DNA of 64,000 nt from Yersinia ruckeri ATCC 29473 (GTDB lineage: Bacteria; Pseudomonadota; Gammaproteobacteria; Enterobacterales; Enterobacteriaceae). Numbering within the stretch: position 1 is the first letter of the stretch; every line of letters begins with the position of its first letter. A program made the position numbers and the translations under genes. The notes under the pieces are model-generated. The model saw only the letters and a program-made list of their open reading frames with translations. It was not told the origin of the DNA and searched no databases. Positions 11,841 through 21,060 of this stretch are shown here, in pieces. The DNA is taken from the NCBI RefSeq assembly GCF_000754815.1, contig NZ_KN150747.1, forward strand, positions 835,808-899,807, written 5' to 3'.

Positions 11841-14800
11841 TTACTGCGCTTGAACCCGCAACTCGGCTGCGGAACGACTACGGTGGCCCAACAGTGCTTT
11901 CACATCGCTGGATTTTGGTTTCACCAAGGCGAATTTGGTTACCCATTCCGGCCAGGTGGCCAAAATTTCTTCGCCACGACTGGAACCGGTCAACTGAACG
12001 TGTTCAGTGATTAGCCCGCGCAGATGTTCTTCATGGATTGCCAGTTGATCGACATCCAATACTTCTACCAACTCAGGGTTAACGCGTTTACGGAATTCAC
12101 CGTCTTCATCCAAAACATAAGCAAAGCCACCGGTCATTCCTGCGCCAAAGTTGATGCCGGTACGACCCAGAACACAGACGATACCACCGGTCATGTATTC
12201 ACAGCCGTTATCACCGATACCTTCAACCACGGTAATTGCGCCAGAGTTACGCACGGCGAAACGCTCACCAGCACGGCCTGCGGCAAATAATTTACCACCG
12301 GTTGCACCATACAGGCAGGTGTTACCGACAATGCTGGCTTCGTGGCTGCGGAAAGCAGAACCGACCGGAGGACGTACCGCAATACGGCCGCCAGCCATAC
12401 CTTTACCGACATAATCGTTGGCATCACCAGTCAGGGTCAATTCAACGCCACCGGCATTCCAAACGCCAAAGCTCTGACCCGCAGTACCGGAGAAGTGCAC
12501 TTTGATTGGATCGGTTGCCAAACCTTGATCACCATGTTTTTCAGCGATAGCACCTGACAGTGCCGCGCCTACCGAGCGATCGGTGTTACGGATATCAAAG
12601 TAGAACGTCTTACTGTGTTTGGCTTCGATATAGGGTTCAGCCTGTGCCAGCAAGGCTTTGTTTAACGAGCCTTTATCGAATGGCGGATTGCTTTCAGTGC
12701 AATACAGTGCCTTGCCCGGATGTGGTTTAGCCGTTGCCAACAGTGGCGACAAGTCCAGTTTGTTCTGTTTGGCCGAAATACCGTCCAGCTCGATTAACAT
12801 ATCGGTGCGGCCAATTAAATCAACCAGTTGGCTTACACCCAACTCAGCCATAATCTGACGTGTTTCTCTGGCGATAAACTGGAAATAGTTCACCACACGC
12901 TCCGGCAGGCCGTGATAATGGTCGCGTCGCAGCTTTTCGTCCTGAGTTGCTACACCCGTAGCGCAGTTATTCAGGTGACAAATACGCAGATATTTACAGC
13001 CTAACGCGACCATTGGGCCGGTACCAAAGCCGAAGCTTTCGGCACCAAGAATGGCTGCTTTGATAATATCGACACCGGTTTTCAGACCGCCATCAACTTG
13101 CAGACGGATTTTATGGCGCAGGCCATTAGCAACCAGCGCCTGTTGGGTTTCAACCAGGCCCAGCTCCCACGGACAACCGGCGTATTTCACTGATGAGAGC
13201 GGGCTAGCCCCGGTACCACCATCGTAGCCAGCAATGGTGATCAGGTCGGCATAGGCTTTCGCTACGCCAGTGGCAATCGTACCGACACCCGGTTCGGAAA
13301 CCAGCTTCACCGAAATCATGGCTTTCGGATTGACCTGCTTCAAATCGAAAATGAGCTGTGCCAAATCTTCAATGGAGTAAATATCGTGATGCGGCGGTGG
13401 GGAAATCAGGGTCACGCCCGGCACGGAATAGCGCAGTTTGGCGATATAAGGTGTGACTTTATCTCCTGGCAACTGACCGCCTTCACCGGGTTTTGCCCCT
13501 TGGGCAACTTTGATCTGAATAACGTCAGCGTTGACCAGATACGCCGGGGTTACGCCGAAACGGCCTGATGCCACTTGTTTGATGCGGGACACTTTATTGG
13601 TGCCATAGCGCACCGGATCTTCGCCGCCTTCGCCAGAGTTGGAAAAACCACCCAGACTATTCATCGCGATAGCCAGTGATTCATGGGCTTCTGGGCTGAG
13701 TGCGCCGATAGACATGGCCGCAGTATCAAATCGGGTAAATAAGGATTCTGCGGGTTCAACTTGATCAACCGGGATCGGCGTGTTTTGTGGCTTGATCGCC
13801 AGCAGATCCCGCAGGGTCGCGACCGGACGCTCATTGACCAGTTTTGCATAGACTTGATAATCGCTGTATTCGCCGCTGTGTACTGCTTTCTGCAAGGTAC
13901 TGACCACATCTGGGTTATACGTGTGGTATTCGCCGTTATGGACAAATTTGAGTAAACCGCCTTGATCCAAAGGTTGACGTTTCAGCCAGGCGCGTTTGGA
14001 TAGATTTTGCAGATCTTGCTGGAAGTCGCTGAAGTCGGCACCGCCGATACGGCTAACCACGCCCTGAAAACACAGGTTACATAGCGCTTTATCTAGACCC
14101 ACGGCTTCGAACAGCTTGGCGCAGCGATAAGATGCCACAGTGGATATGCCCATTTTGGACATGATTTTGTAGAGGCCTTTGTTGATGCCGTTGCGATAAT
14201 TGAGCATCACATCGCGGTATTTCTTATCTATAGCCTGAGTATCGACAAGTTTAGCCAGTGATTCGTAAGCTAAATATGGATAGATAGCCGTTGCACCAAA
14301 ACCGAGTAACACGGCGAAGTGGTGCGGATCGCGGGCACTGGCGGTTTCAACAATGATGTTGGCGTCACAGCGCAGATTTTTTTCTACCAGACGCGTCTGG
14401 ATCGCACCGACCGCCATCGGGGCGGGTACCGGCAGGCGAGTTGGCGAAATAGAACGGTCGGACAGTACCAGCATGACCGCACCGTCACGTACTTTGCGCT
14501 CGGCCTCGTCACACAGTGATAAAACGCTCTGTTGCAGGTCTTGCTGGCTAGGATCGAACGTCAAATCCAGGCGATCGGCACGATAATATTCGCCTTCCAG
14601 CGTCGTGAGCTGCTGGAAATCTGAATACAGCAGGATCGGCGATTTGAAGCTCAACCGATGAGCCTGGCCTTCGGCTTCGCAGAATACGTTCATCTCGCGA
14701 CCAATACTGGTGGCCAATGACATAACATGGGCCTCCCGCAGTGGATCGATCGGCGGGTTGGTGACCTGTGCGAACTGTTGACGGAAATAGTCATAGATAA

Positions 14801-16298
14801 TACGTGGACCGCTGGAAAGCACGGCAAATGGCGTATCGTCACCCATTGAACCCGTCGCTTCCTGACCATTCTCACCCAATACGCGGATGATTTGATCCAG
14901 TTCTTCGTTACTGTAACCAAACTGTTTTTGATAGGTTTCAAGCTGAGAGTCGTCTAACTGGCGGCTACCGACTTGATCTTCTGGCAGATCTTCGAATGGC
15001 ACCAAACGCTTAACGTTCTTTTCCATCCATTCTTTATACGGGTGACGGCTTTTCAGATCGTTATCGGTTTCTGCAGAATGTAGGATTTTTCCGGTACGGG
15101 TATCGATCACCATCAGTTCACCGGGGCCGACGCGGCCTTTTTCAACCACTTCATCCGGCTGATAATCCCAAATACCGACTTCCGAGGCACAGGTAATCAA
15201 TTTGTCTTTGGTGATGACGTAGCGCGCGGGACGCAGGCCGTTACGATCCAGATTACAGGCAGCATAGCGTCCGTCAGACATAACGATCCCGGCAGGGCCA
15301 TCCCACGGTTCCATATGCATCGAGTTAAAGTCGAAGAAGGCGCGCAGATCGGTATCCATATCCGGGTTGTTCTGCCAGGCAGGCGGAACCAGTAGGCGCA
15401 TGGCACGAATCAAATCCATCCCGCCGCTAAGGAACAGCTCCAGCATGTTATCCAGCGAGCTGGAATCGGAGCCGGTTTCATTGACGAAAGGCGCGGCATC
15501 CTGCAAATCCGGGATCAGTGGCGTCTTGAATTTATAGGCACGAGCTCGCGCCCATTGGCGGTTACCAGCGATAGTATTGATTTCGCCGTTGTGCGCCAGA
15601 TAGCGAAACGGTTGCGCCAGTGGCCAGCGTGGCACGGTATTGGTGGAGAAACGCTGGTGGAACAGGCAAATGGCCGATTCGAGACGCAGGTCGGCCAGAT
15701 CCAGATAGAAACGTGGCAGATCTGCAGGCATACACAGGCCTTTATAGATCGTCACCAGATTGGAAAAACTACAGACGTAGAAGTCTAAATCTGAAATACG
15801 CTTTTCGATACGGCGGCGTGCCACAAACAGGCGGCGTTCCATATCACGTGGCCGCCACCCGGCAGGGGCATTGACAAAAATCTGTTCAATACGCGGCAGA
15901 GAAGAGAGGGCAATTTCACCGAGAACATCGGGATTAGTCGGCACGGCGCGCCAGCCAACGACGGAGAGTGTCTCGTTTTGCAGCTCTTCTTCCACAATGC
16001 GGCGGCTGGCCTGAGCCAGTTCATTATCCTGGCTCAGGAATATCATGCCAACAGCGTAGTTTTTTGCTAAACGCCAGCCGCGCTCTTCGGCGACCATGCG
16101 GAAAAAACGATCCGGTTTTTGTAATAGCAAGCCGCAGCCATCGCCTGTTTTACCATCGGCGAGTATGGCTCCACGGTGCTGCATGCGGGCCAGTGCGTGT
16201 ATTGCCGTACGCACGACTTTATGGCTTGGTTCGCCTTCTATGTGGGCGATGAGGCCAAAACCGCAATTGTCCTTCTCTTGGGATTTATCGTACAACAT
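11841..16298 (-). CDS. gltB: Glutamate synthase (NADPH) large subunit GltB
   Basis: 1485 residues from the ATG at 16298, which has an excellent Shine-Dalgarno (GGGGAGG on the minus strand, 16308-16314). A longer in-frame GTG start at 16334 lacks one. A short propeptide precedes Cys12 ('DNCGFGLIAHI'), the catalytic N-terminal nucleophile of the glutaminase domain after cleavage. The order is then: class II amidotransferase (about 12-420), central domain, FMN-binding synthase domain (about 830-1190) with the 3Fe-4S cysteines in 'CKYLRICHLNNC', and the GXGXG helix domain to the end. First gene of gltBD. Confidence 0.98.
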   Translation of the reverse strand: MLYDKSQEKDNCGFGLIAHIEGEPSHKVVRTAIHALARMQHRGAILADGKTGDGCGLLLQKPDRFFRMVAEERGWRLAKNYAVGMIFLSQDNELAQASRRIVEEELQNETLSVVGWRAVPTNPDVLGEIALSSLPRIEQIFVNAPAGWRPRDMERRLFVARRRIEKRISDLDFYVCSFSNLVTIYKGLCMPADLPRFYLDLADLRLESAICLFHQRFSTNTVPRWPLAQPFRYLAHNGEINTIAGNRQWARARAYKFKTPLIPDLQDAAPFVNETGSDSSSLDNMLELFLSGGMDLIRAMRLLVPPAWQNNPDMDTDLRAFFDFNSMHMEPWDGPAGIVMSDGRYAACNLDRNGLRPARYVITKDKLITCASEVGIWDYQPDEVVEKGRVGPGELMVIDTRTGKILHSAETDNDLKSRHPYKEWMEKNVKRLVPFEDLPEDQVGSRQLDDSQLETYQKQFGYSNEELDQIIRVLGENGQEATGSMGDDTPFAVLSSGPRIIYDYFRQQFAQVTNPPIDPLREAHVMSLATSIGREMNVFCEAEGQAHRLSFKSPILLYSDFQQLTTLEGEYYRADRLDLTFDPSQQDLQQSVLSLCDEAERKVRDGAVMLVLSDRSISPTRLPVPAPMAVGAIQTRLVEKNLRCDANIIVETASARDPHHFAVLLGFGATAIYPYLAYESLAKLVDTQAIDKKYRDVMLNYRNGINKGLYKIMSKMGISTVASYRCAKLFEAVGLDKALCNLCFQGVVSRIGGADFSDFQQDLQNLSKRAWLKRQPLDQGGLLKFVHNGEYHTYNPDVVSTLQKAVHSGEYSDYQVYAKLVNERPVATLRDLLAIKPQNTPIPVDQVEPAESLFTRFDTAAMSIGALSPEAHESLAIAMNSLGGFSNSGEGGEDPVRYGTNKVSRIKQVASGRFGVTPAYLVNADVIQIKVAQGAKPGEGGQLPGDKVTPYIAKLRYSVPGVTLISPPPHHDIYSIEDLAQLIFDLKQVNPKAMISVKLVSEPGVGTIATGVAKAYADLITIAGYDGGTGASPLSSVKYAGCPWELGLVETQQALVANGLRHKIRLQVDGGLKTGVDIIKAAILGAESFGFGTGPMVALGCKYLRICHLNNCATGVATQDEKLRRDHYHGLPERVVNYFQFIARETRQIMAELGVSQLVDLIGRTDMLIELDGISAKQNKLDLSPLLATAKPHPGKALYCTESNPPFDKGSLNKALLAQAEPYIEAKHSKTFYFDIRNTDRSVGAALSGAIAEKHGDQGLATDPIKVHFSGTAGQSFGVWNAGGVELTLTGDANDYVGKGMAGGRIAVRPPVGSAFRSHEASIVGNTCLYGATGGKLFAAGRAGERFAVRNSGAITVVEGIGDNGCEYMTGGIVCVLGRTGINFGAGMTGGFAYVLDEDGEFRKRVNPELVEVLDVDQLAIHEEHLRGLITEHVQLTGSSRGEEILATWPEWVTKFALVKPKSSDVKALLGHRSRSAAELRVQAQ

Positions 16299-16990
16299 AT
16301 CAGTGAACCTCCCCAGGCTCTGCGTGACTCTCACAACCTACTGCGAGGGACAATTCACGGTGACGGGTGGGCTGACAGGCACGTATTTCACGGCAAATCT
16401 GCTTTTCCGCCCTCCGCCAATGACCTCTCGTGACGGGTCTCACAAGTGGTATATAACTTGTTTTAAGAGGGAGTCTTAAATTACTGCATAATTATGACTA
16501 GACGTTTGCCCGTCTAGAAAGCTTCCAGCGGACTTCCAACTTAGCGAGAAAGAATACTGAGGTCAAATATAAGTCTAAGATATATCCTTACCACTAAAAA
16601 CATATTTATCATTATGAATTTAAAGTGAATTATTGGACTTATTGCCTTTTGTATAGTCTGTTGGATAGGCGTGAAAATGTGAGCTGTCTCACTATAGTGC
16701 AATCACCAAATCTCTGCACCATGCTAGTTCTGGCTTAGAACGCAGAGTTATATCCTGCAATTTGCTATTCTAATAAGATTAAAAACTATTTTTAATCAAT
16801 TTGTAATCGATGGGCTAAGCCGTTTGTCATGATTAGAAAAATTAATCGGTATTTAAATGATTTTATTTTCATTTATAATGAATGGTTATGCGAAATTGCA
16901 CCCAAAGAGGAGGGAGTTGATCTCTGTCATCGCACGGAACACCCTGGCCAGTTAGGCTAAGCGACTTTTCCGACAGGCAGCCTCCAGATT
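16299..16990. promoter_or_regulatory. Long divergent regulatory region between gltB and yhcC
   Basis: 692 bases without a credible gene. The stretch 16550-16880 is strongly AT-rich, as expected for a control region bound by Lrp, IHF or H-NS; E. coli gltBD is Lrp- and IHF-dependent, and the same is inferred here. An inverted repeat CTAGACG (N6) CGTCTAG is visible near 16498-16518, of unknown role. Short ORFs overlapping the gltB end of the region are antisense shadows. Confidence 0.55.
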
Positions 16991-17893
16991 ATGCAGTTGC
17001 AGAAATTAGTCAATATGTTTGGTGCGGATTTACAACGCCGCTATGGTGAAAAAATCCATAAACTCACGCTCCACGGTGGTTTCAGCTGTCCAAACCGCGA
17101 CGGTACGTTGGGGCGCGGTGGCTGCACTTTCTGCCAGGTCGCCTCTTTTGCCGATGAACAAATGCAGCAACGCACCATTAGCGAACAATTGGCCGCACAG
17201 GCCAAAAAGGTTAATCGTGCCAACCGTTATCTGGCCTATTTTCAGGCTTATACTAGTACCTATGCCGAAATAAATGCGTTGGCAGCGATGTATCAGCAGG
17301 CATTGACCGAAGCCGATATCGTGGGGATTTGTGTCGGTACGCGCCCAGACTGCGTACCCGATGCAGTGCTGGATTTGCTCAGCAGCTACCACCAACAAGG
17401 CTATGAAGTTTGGCTGGAACTGGGTTTGCAAACGGCCAATGATAAAACCCTCAAACGTATTAACCGTGGTCATGACTTTGCCAGTTATCAACATACCGCT
17501 CGCCGTGCCAGAGCGCGTGGCTTAAAAGTCTGTTGCCATCTGATAGTCGGATTGCCCGGAGAAGATCAAGCCCAAGGCCTGCAAACGCTACAACAAGTCG
17601 CCGATACCGGTGTCGACGGGTTAAAACTGCATCCGTTGCACATCGTCGAAGGCAGTACCATGGCCAAAGCCTGGCGAGCAGGTCGCCTGCCCGAGCTGGC
17701 ACTGGAAGATTATGTCGTCACCGCCGGTGAAATGATCCGCCATACACCAACGGATATTGTTTATCACCGTATTTCGGCCAGCGCCCGCCGCCCGACGTTG
17801 CTTGCTCCGCTGTGGTGCGAGAATCGGTGGACCGGTATGGTGGAGTTGAATAAGTATATGCTTGTCCACGGTGGGCAAGCCTCTGCATTGTGA
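16991..17893 (+). CDS. yhcC: YhcC, radical SAM protein of the TIGR01212 family
   Basis: 300 residues. The start 'MQLQKLVNMFG' matches E. coli YhcC. The radical SAM cysteines have the family's unusual spacing, Cys33-X11-Cys45-X2-Cys48, in 'CPNRDGTLGRGGCTFC'. A Gly-rich SAM-binding region and an Elp3-like domain follow. Its substrate is not established to my knowledge. It ends at '...GGQASAL', about 9 residues earlier than E. coli YhcC as I recall that sequence. The stop TGA lies exactly where the 135-bp repeat array begins, so the array appears to have replaced the original 3' end. arcB is the next gene, as in E. coli. Confidence 0.94.
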   Translation: MQLQKLVNMFGADLQRRYGEKIHKLTLHGGFSCPNRDGTLGRGGCTFCQVASFADEQMQQRTISEQLAAQAKKVNRANRYLAYFQAYTSTYAEINALAAMYQQALTEADIVGICVGTRPDCVPDAVLDLLSSYHQQGYEVWLELGLQTANDKTLKRINRGHDFASYQHTARRARARGLKVCCHLIVGLPGEDQAQGLQTLQQVADTGVDGLKLHPLHIVEGSTMAKAWRAGRLPELALEDYVVTAGEMIRHTPTDIVYHRISASARRPTLLAPLWCENRWTGMVELNKYMLVHGGQASAL

Positions 17894-18356
17894 TCGGCTA
17901 CTGCGCGTTTGTCACTTGAGTTTGGGCTGTGCTCGGCCTCCTCGTGTACTGCGTGTACACTCCGGGGCACTGCGCGCAGGCCGCGCTCAATTGTCTGCCG
18001 CTCGCTACGCCCTTGGCTTGGGTGATTGTCGGCTACTGCGCGTTTGTCACTTGAGTTTGGGCTGTGCTCGGCCTCCTCGTGTACTGCGTGTACACTCCGG
18101 GGCACTGCGCACAGGCCGCGCTCAATTGTCTGCCGCTCGCTACGCCCTTGGCTTGGGTGATTGTCGGCTACTGCGCGTTTGTCACTTGAGTTTGGGCTGT
18201 GCTCGGCCTCCTCGTGTACTGCGTGTACACTCCGGGGCACTGCGCGCAGGCCGCGCTCAATTGTCTGCCGCTCGTTACGCCCTTGGCTTGGGTGATTGTC
18301 GGCTACTGCGCGTTTGTCACTTGAGTTTGGGCTGTGCTCGGCCTCCTCGTGTACTG
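17894..18356 (+). repeat. 135-bp tandem repeat array: three full copies plus a 58-bp partial copy
   Basis: The segment beginning TCGGCTACTGCGCG recurs at 17894, 18029, 18164 and 18299, a fixed period of 135 bp. The fourth copy breaks off at 18356. Copies differ by only a few substitutions (for example CTCGCTACG or CTCGTTACG; GCGCGCAGG or GCGCACAGG). Each unit contains a GTGTAC/GTACAC hairpin (loop TGCGT) nested in a CGGCCT/AGGCCG inverted repeat, so it could form a structured RNA or DNA. Because 135 is a multiple of 3, long ORFs run through it on both strands; I do not regard them as genes. A further copy follows rnpB at 27617. Confidence 0.97.
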
Positions 18357-18484
18357 GCATCGCTATTATCAACTTTCGCCATTTCCCTTTGATTTGCAGT
18401 CTTTTCCACACTTCTGGGTAACTCGCCTTATCTATTCCCGGTTTTACGGTATGATTTATCTTATGAAGTCTGACGGGAGTCGTT

Positions 18485-20824
18485 ATGAAGCAAATCAGGG
18501 TGTTAGCCCAGTATTACGTTGATCTCATGGTGAAGTTAGGGCTGGTGCGCTTCTCGCTGTTATTGGCATCGGTGCTGGTGGTACTGGCGGTGGTGGTGCA
18601 AATGGCCGTTACGCTAGTGCTGCGTGGCTCGGTTGAAAGTATCGATTTTGTTCGCTCGATCTTCTTCGGCCTGTTGATCACGCCCTGGGCTGTTTACTTT
18701 TTGTCGGTGGTGGTGGAACAACTAGAAGAATCCCGTCAGCGTTTATCTCGTTTGGTAGATAAGCTGGAAATTATGCGTTACCGCGATCGGGAACTTAATC
18801 AGCAACTACAAGAAAACATCGCTCAACTGAATCTGGAAATTATTGAGCGAGAGAAAGCGGAAAAAGCTCATCTTCAGGTAGTCGATAAGCTGAAAGAGGA
18901 AATGGGTCATCGCGAGCAGGCACAGATAGAGCTGGGGCAACAATCGGCATTACTGCGTTCATTCCTCGATGCGTCGCCGGATTTGGTTTATTACCGTAAT
19001 GAAGATAACGAATTCTCCGGTTGTAATCGGGCGATGGAACTACTGACCGGCAAGAGTGAAAAACAATTGGTAGGCTTGACGCCGCAAGAAGTCTATACGC
19101 CTGATATTGCAGAAAAAGTGATGGAAACTGACGAAAAAGTCTTCCGTCATAACGTTTCTTTGACCTACGAACAGTGGTTGGTGTACCCCGATGGGCGTAA
19201 AGCCTGTTTTGAGCTGCGTAAAGTGCCGTTCTACGATCGCGTGGGTAAACGTCATGGATTAATGGGTTTTGGCCGCGATATAACGGAGCGTAAGCGTTAC
19301 CAAGACGCGTTGGAGAACGCCAGTAGGGATAAGACAACATTTATCTCAACAATCAGCCACGAGCTTCGTACGCCGCTTAATGGCATTGTTGGTCTGAGTC
19401 GTATTTTGCTGGATACGGATTTGAATGATGAACAACTGAAATACCTCAAGACCATTCATGTCAGTGCCATCACTCTGGGCAATATTTTCAACGATATTAT
19501 CGAAATGGATAAGCTGGAACGCCGCAAAGTGCAGTTGGATAACCAGCCAATCGATTTCACCGGCTTTATGGCCGATCTGGAAAACCTTTCTGGTCTGCTG
19601 GTTCAGCCGAAGGGACTGAAGTTTCTGATGGAGCCACAGGGCCGCTTACCGGAAAAAATCATTACTGATGGCACTCGTTTACGTCAGATTTTGTGGAATC
19701 TGATTGGCAATGCGGTGAAATTTACCCAGCAAGGGCAGATTGTGGTACGCATTTACCGTGAAAATACCGACCGACTGATTTTTGAAGTAGAAGATTCGGG
19801 TATGGGGATTCCTGAGGACGAACAGGACAAGATTTTCGCCATGTACTATCAAGTCAAAGATCGCAACGGTGGCCGTCCAGCTACCGGCACCGGCATTGGT
19901 CTGGCCGTTTCTAAACGTCTGGCACAAAGTATGGGGGGCGACATCATGGTGAAAAGTACCCAAGGTGTTGGCTCTTGCTTCACTTTATCCATCAAGGCCC
20001 CGGCGGTGCAGAAAGAGGATAGCAGTATCCAGAACCATGAGGATATGCCGCTACCGGCTTTGCACGTGCTGTTAGTGGAAGATATTGAGCTTAACGTGAT
20101 TGTGGCGCGCTCGGTGCTGGAGAAATTGGGTAACAGCGTTGAAGTGGCGATGAATGGTCATGATGCGTTGGCGATGTTTAATCCGGATGATTTTGATTTA
20201 GTGCTACTGGATATTCAGTTACCGGATATGTCCGGGCTGGACATTGCGCGTAAAATTCGCGCGGATTACGCCAGTCACTCATTGCCACCGCTGGTGGCAT
20301 TAACGGCCAATGTACTGAAAGATAAAAAAGAATATCTCGATGCTGGGATGGATGACGTGCTGAGCAAGCCGCTGTCCGTCCCCGCGTTAACGGCAATGAT
20401 TAAGCAGTTCTGGGATCATCAGCCTTCTCAAGCCATGAAAAAGCAGGAGCAGAAGCCAATGCAAACCAATGAGTCGTTACTTGACACGGTCATGTTGGAG
20501 CAATATATCGATTTGGTTGGGCCGCAGTTGATTCATCAGAGCCTGGAAATATTTGAACAAATGATGCCGGGATATCTGGCTGTGCTGGATTCCAACATGA
20601 CGGCCCGCGATCAGAAAGGGATTGCCGAAGAAGCGCACAAAATTAAAGGTGCAGCTGGCTCTGTGGGGCTACGTCATTTGCAGCAACTCGCTCAACAAAT
20701 TCAGACGCCTTCTCTGCCAGCATGGTGGGATAACGTTCAGGACTGGATTGATGAGTTGAAATTGGAATGGCGTAACGATGTACAGGTGTTGCGGGAATGG
20801 ACTGCGGAAGCTGAAAAAAAATAA
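18485..20824 (+). CDS. arcB: ArcB, hybrid sensor kinase of the Arc redox-response system
   Basis: 779 residues, nearly collinear with E. coli ArcB. Two transmembrane helices (about 23-45 and 58-77) are followed by a coiled coil, a PAS domain (about 155-270) containing the redox-sensing cysteines Cys180 and Cys241, the histidine kinase domain with His292 in 'SHELRTP', the receiver domain with Asp576, and the C-terminal HPt domain with His718. ArcB responds to quinone redox state and phosphorylates ArcA, repressing respiratory genes when oxygen is low. GGGAG precedes the ATG. The upstream region now contains the repeat array, so its promoter must lie in 18357-18484 or read through the array. 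The convergent arcZ RNA ends at its stop. Confidence 0.98.
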   Translation: MKQIRVLAQYYVDLMVKLGLVRFSLLLASVLVVLAVVVQMAVTLVLRGSVESIDFVRSIFFGLLITPWAVYFLSVVVEQLEESRQRLSRLVDKLEIMRYRDRELNQQLQENIAQLNLEIIEREKAEKAHLQVVDKLKEEMGHREQAQIELGQQSALLRSFLDASPDLVYYRNEDNEFSGCNRAMELLTGKSEKQLVGLTPQEVYTPDIAEKVMETDEKVFRHNVSLTYEQWLVYPDGRKACFELRKVPFYDRVGKRHGLMGFGRDITERKRYQDALENASRDKTTFISTISHELRTPLNGIVGLSRILLDTDLNDEQLKYLKTIHVSAITLGNIFNDIIEMDKLERRKVQLDNQPIDFTGFMADLENLSGLLVQPKGLKFLMEPQGRLPEKIITDGTRLRQILWNLIGNAVKFTQQGQIVVRIYRENTDRLIFEVEDSGMGIPEDEQDKIFAMYYQVKDRNGGRPATGTGIGLAVSKRLAQSMGGDIMVKSTQGVGSCFTLSIKAPAVQKEDSSIQNHEDMPLPALHVLLVEDIELNVIVARSVLEKLGNSVEVAMNGHDALAMFNPDDFDLVLLDIQLPDMSGLDIARKIRADYASHSLPPLVALTANVLKDKKEYLDAGMDDVLSKPLSVPALTAMIKQFWDHQPSQAMKKQEQKPMQTNESLLDTVMLEQYIDLVGPQLIHQSLEIFEQMMPGYLAVLDSNMTARDQKGIAEEAHKIKGAAGSVGLRHLQQLAQQIQTPSLPAWWDNVQDWIDELKLEWRNDVQVLREWTAEAEKK

Positions 20825-20926
20825 CCCCGACCGAGGCCGGGGTGCGCGAATACTGCGCCAACACCAGGGAAAACGTGAACCTGCGTATTAATTTCTGGTC
20901 GTATTCGCAGGTTGTCGGGATTCGTT
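20814..20926 (-). ncRNA. arcZ: ArcZ small regulatory RNA
   Basis: Read on the minus strand, 20814-20875 gives CCCTGGTGTTGGCGCAGTAT, then TCGCGCACCCCGG, a hairpin CCCCGGCCTCGGTCGGGG and a T run. This matches the recalled 3' half of E. coli ArcZ, including the conserved mRNA-pairing seed. The 5' half has diverged. A TATGAT -10 box (complement at 20932-20937) places the 5' end near 20926. As in E. coli, it lies between arcB and elbB, converging on and overlapping the arcB 3' end. ArcZ is Hfq-dependent, is repressed by ArcA, and activates rpoS while repressing flhDC and others. Confidence 0.92.
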
Positions 20927-21060
20927 GATACATCATACAAGCAACAACATAGCAAATGTAAGCGCTCTTGTTACAAGATTCATTAAAATATGTGATAGAG
21001 ATTACTGTTTGTCACTAGAACAGGTTAAGCGATTGACAGCATAAGAAAAGGGGGAAAGTG

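Noticed and set aside
11841..16298. Numerous ORFs antisense or out of frame within gltB, including 16096-16479 (+)
   Set aside because: The GltB protein is unmistakable over the full length; these have no start signals or recognisable products.
17894..18356. CRISPR array
   Set aside because: The units are 135 bp and contiguous, with no unique spacers and no cas genes nearby.
17764..18411. Overlapping ORFs of 176 and 215 codons crossing the 135-bp array
   Set aside because: They exist because the repeat period is a multiple of three. They translate the repeat on both strands, have no domain and overlap yhcC.
18357..18484. A small gene between the repeat array and arcB
   Set aside because: The only ORF there (18334-18522) starts within the repeat and runs out of frame into arcB; no support.
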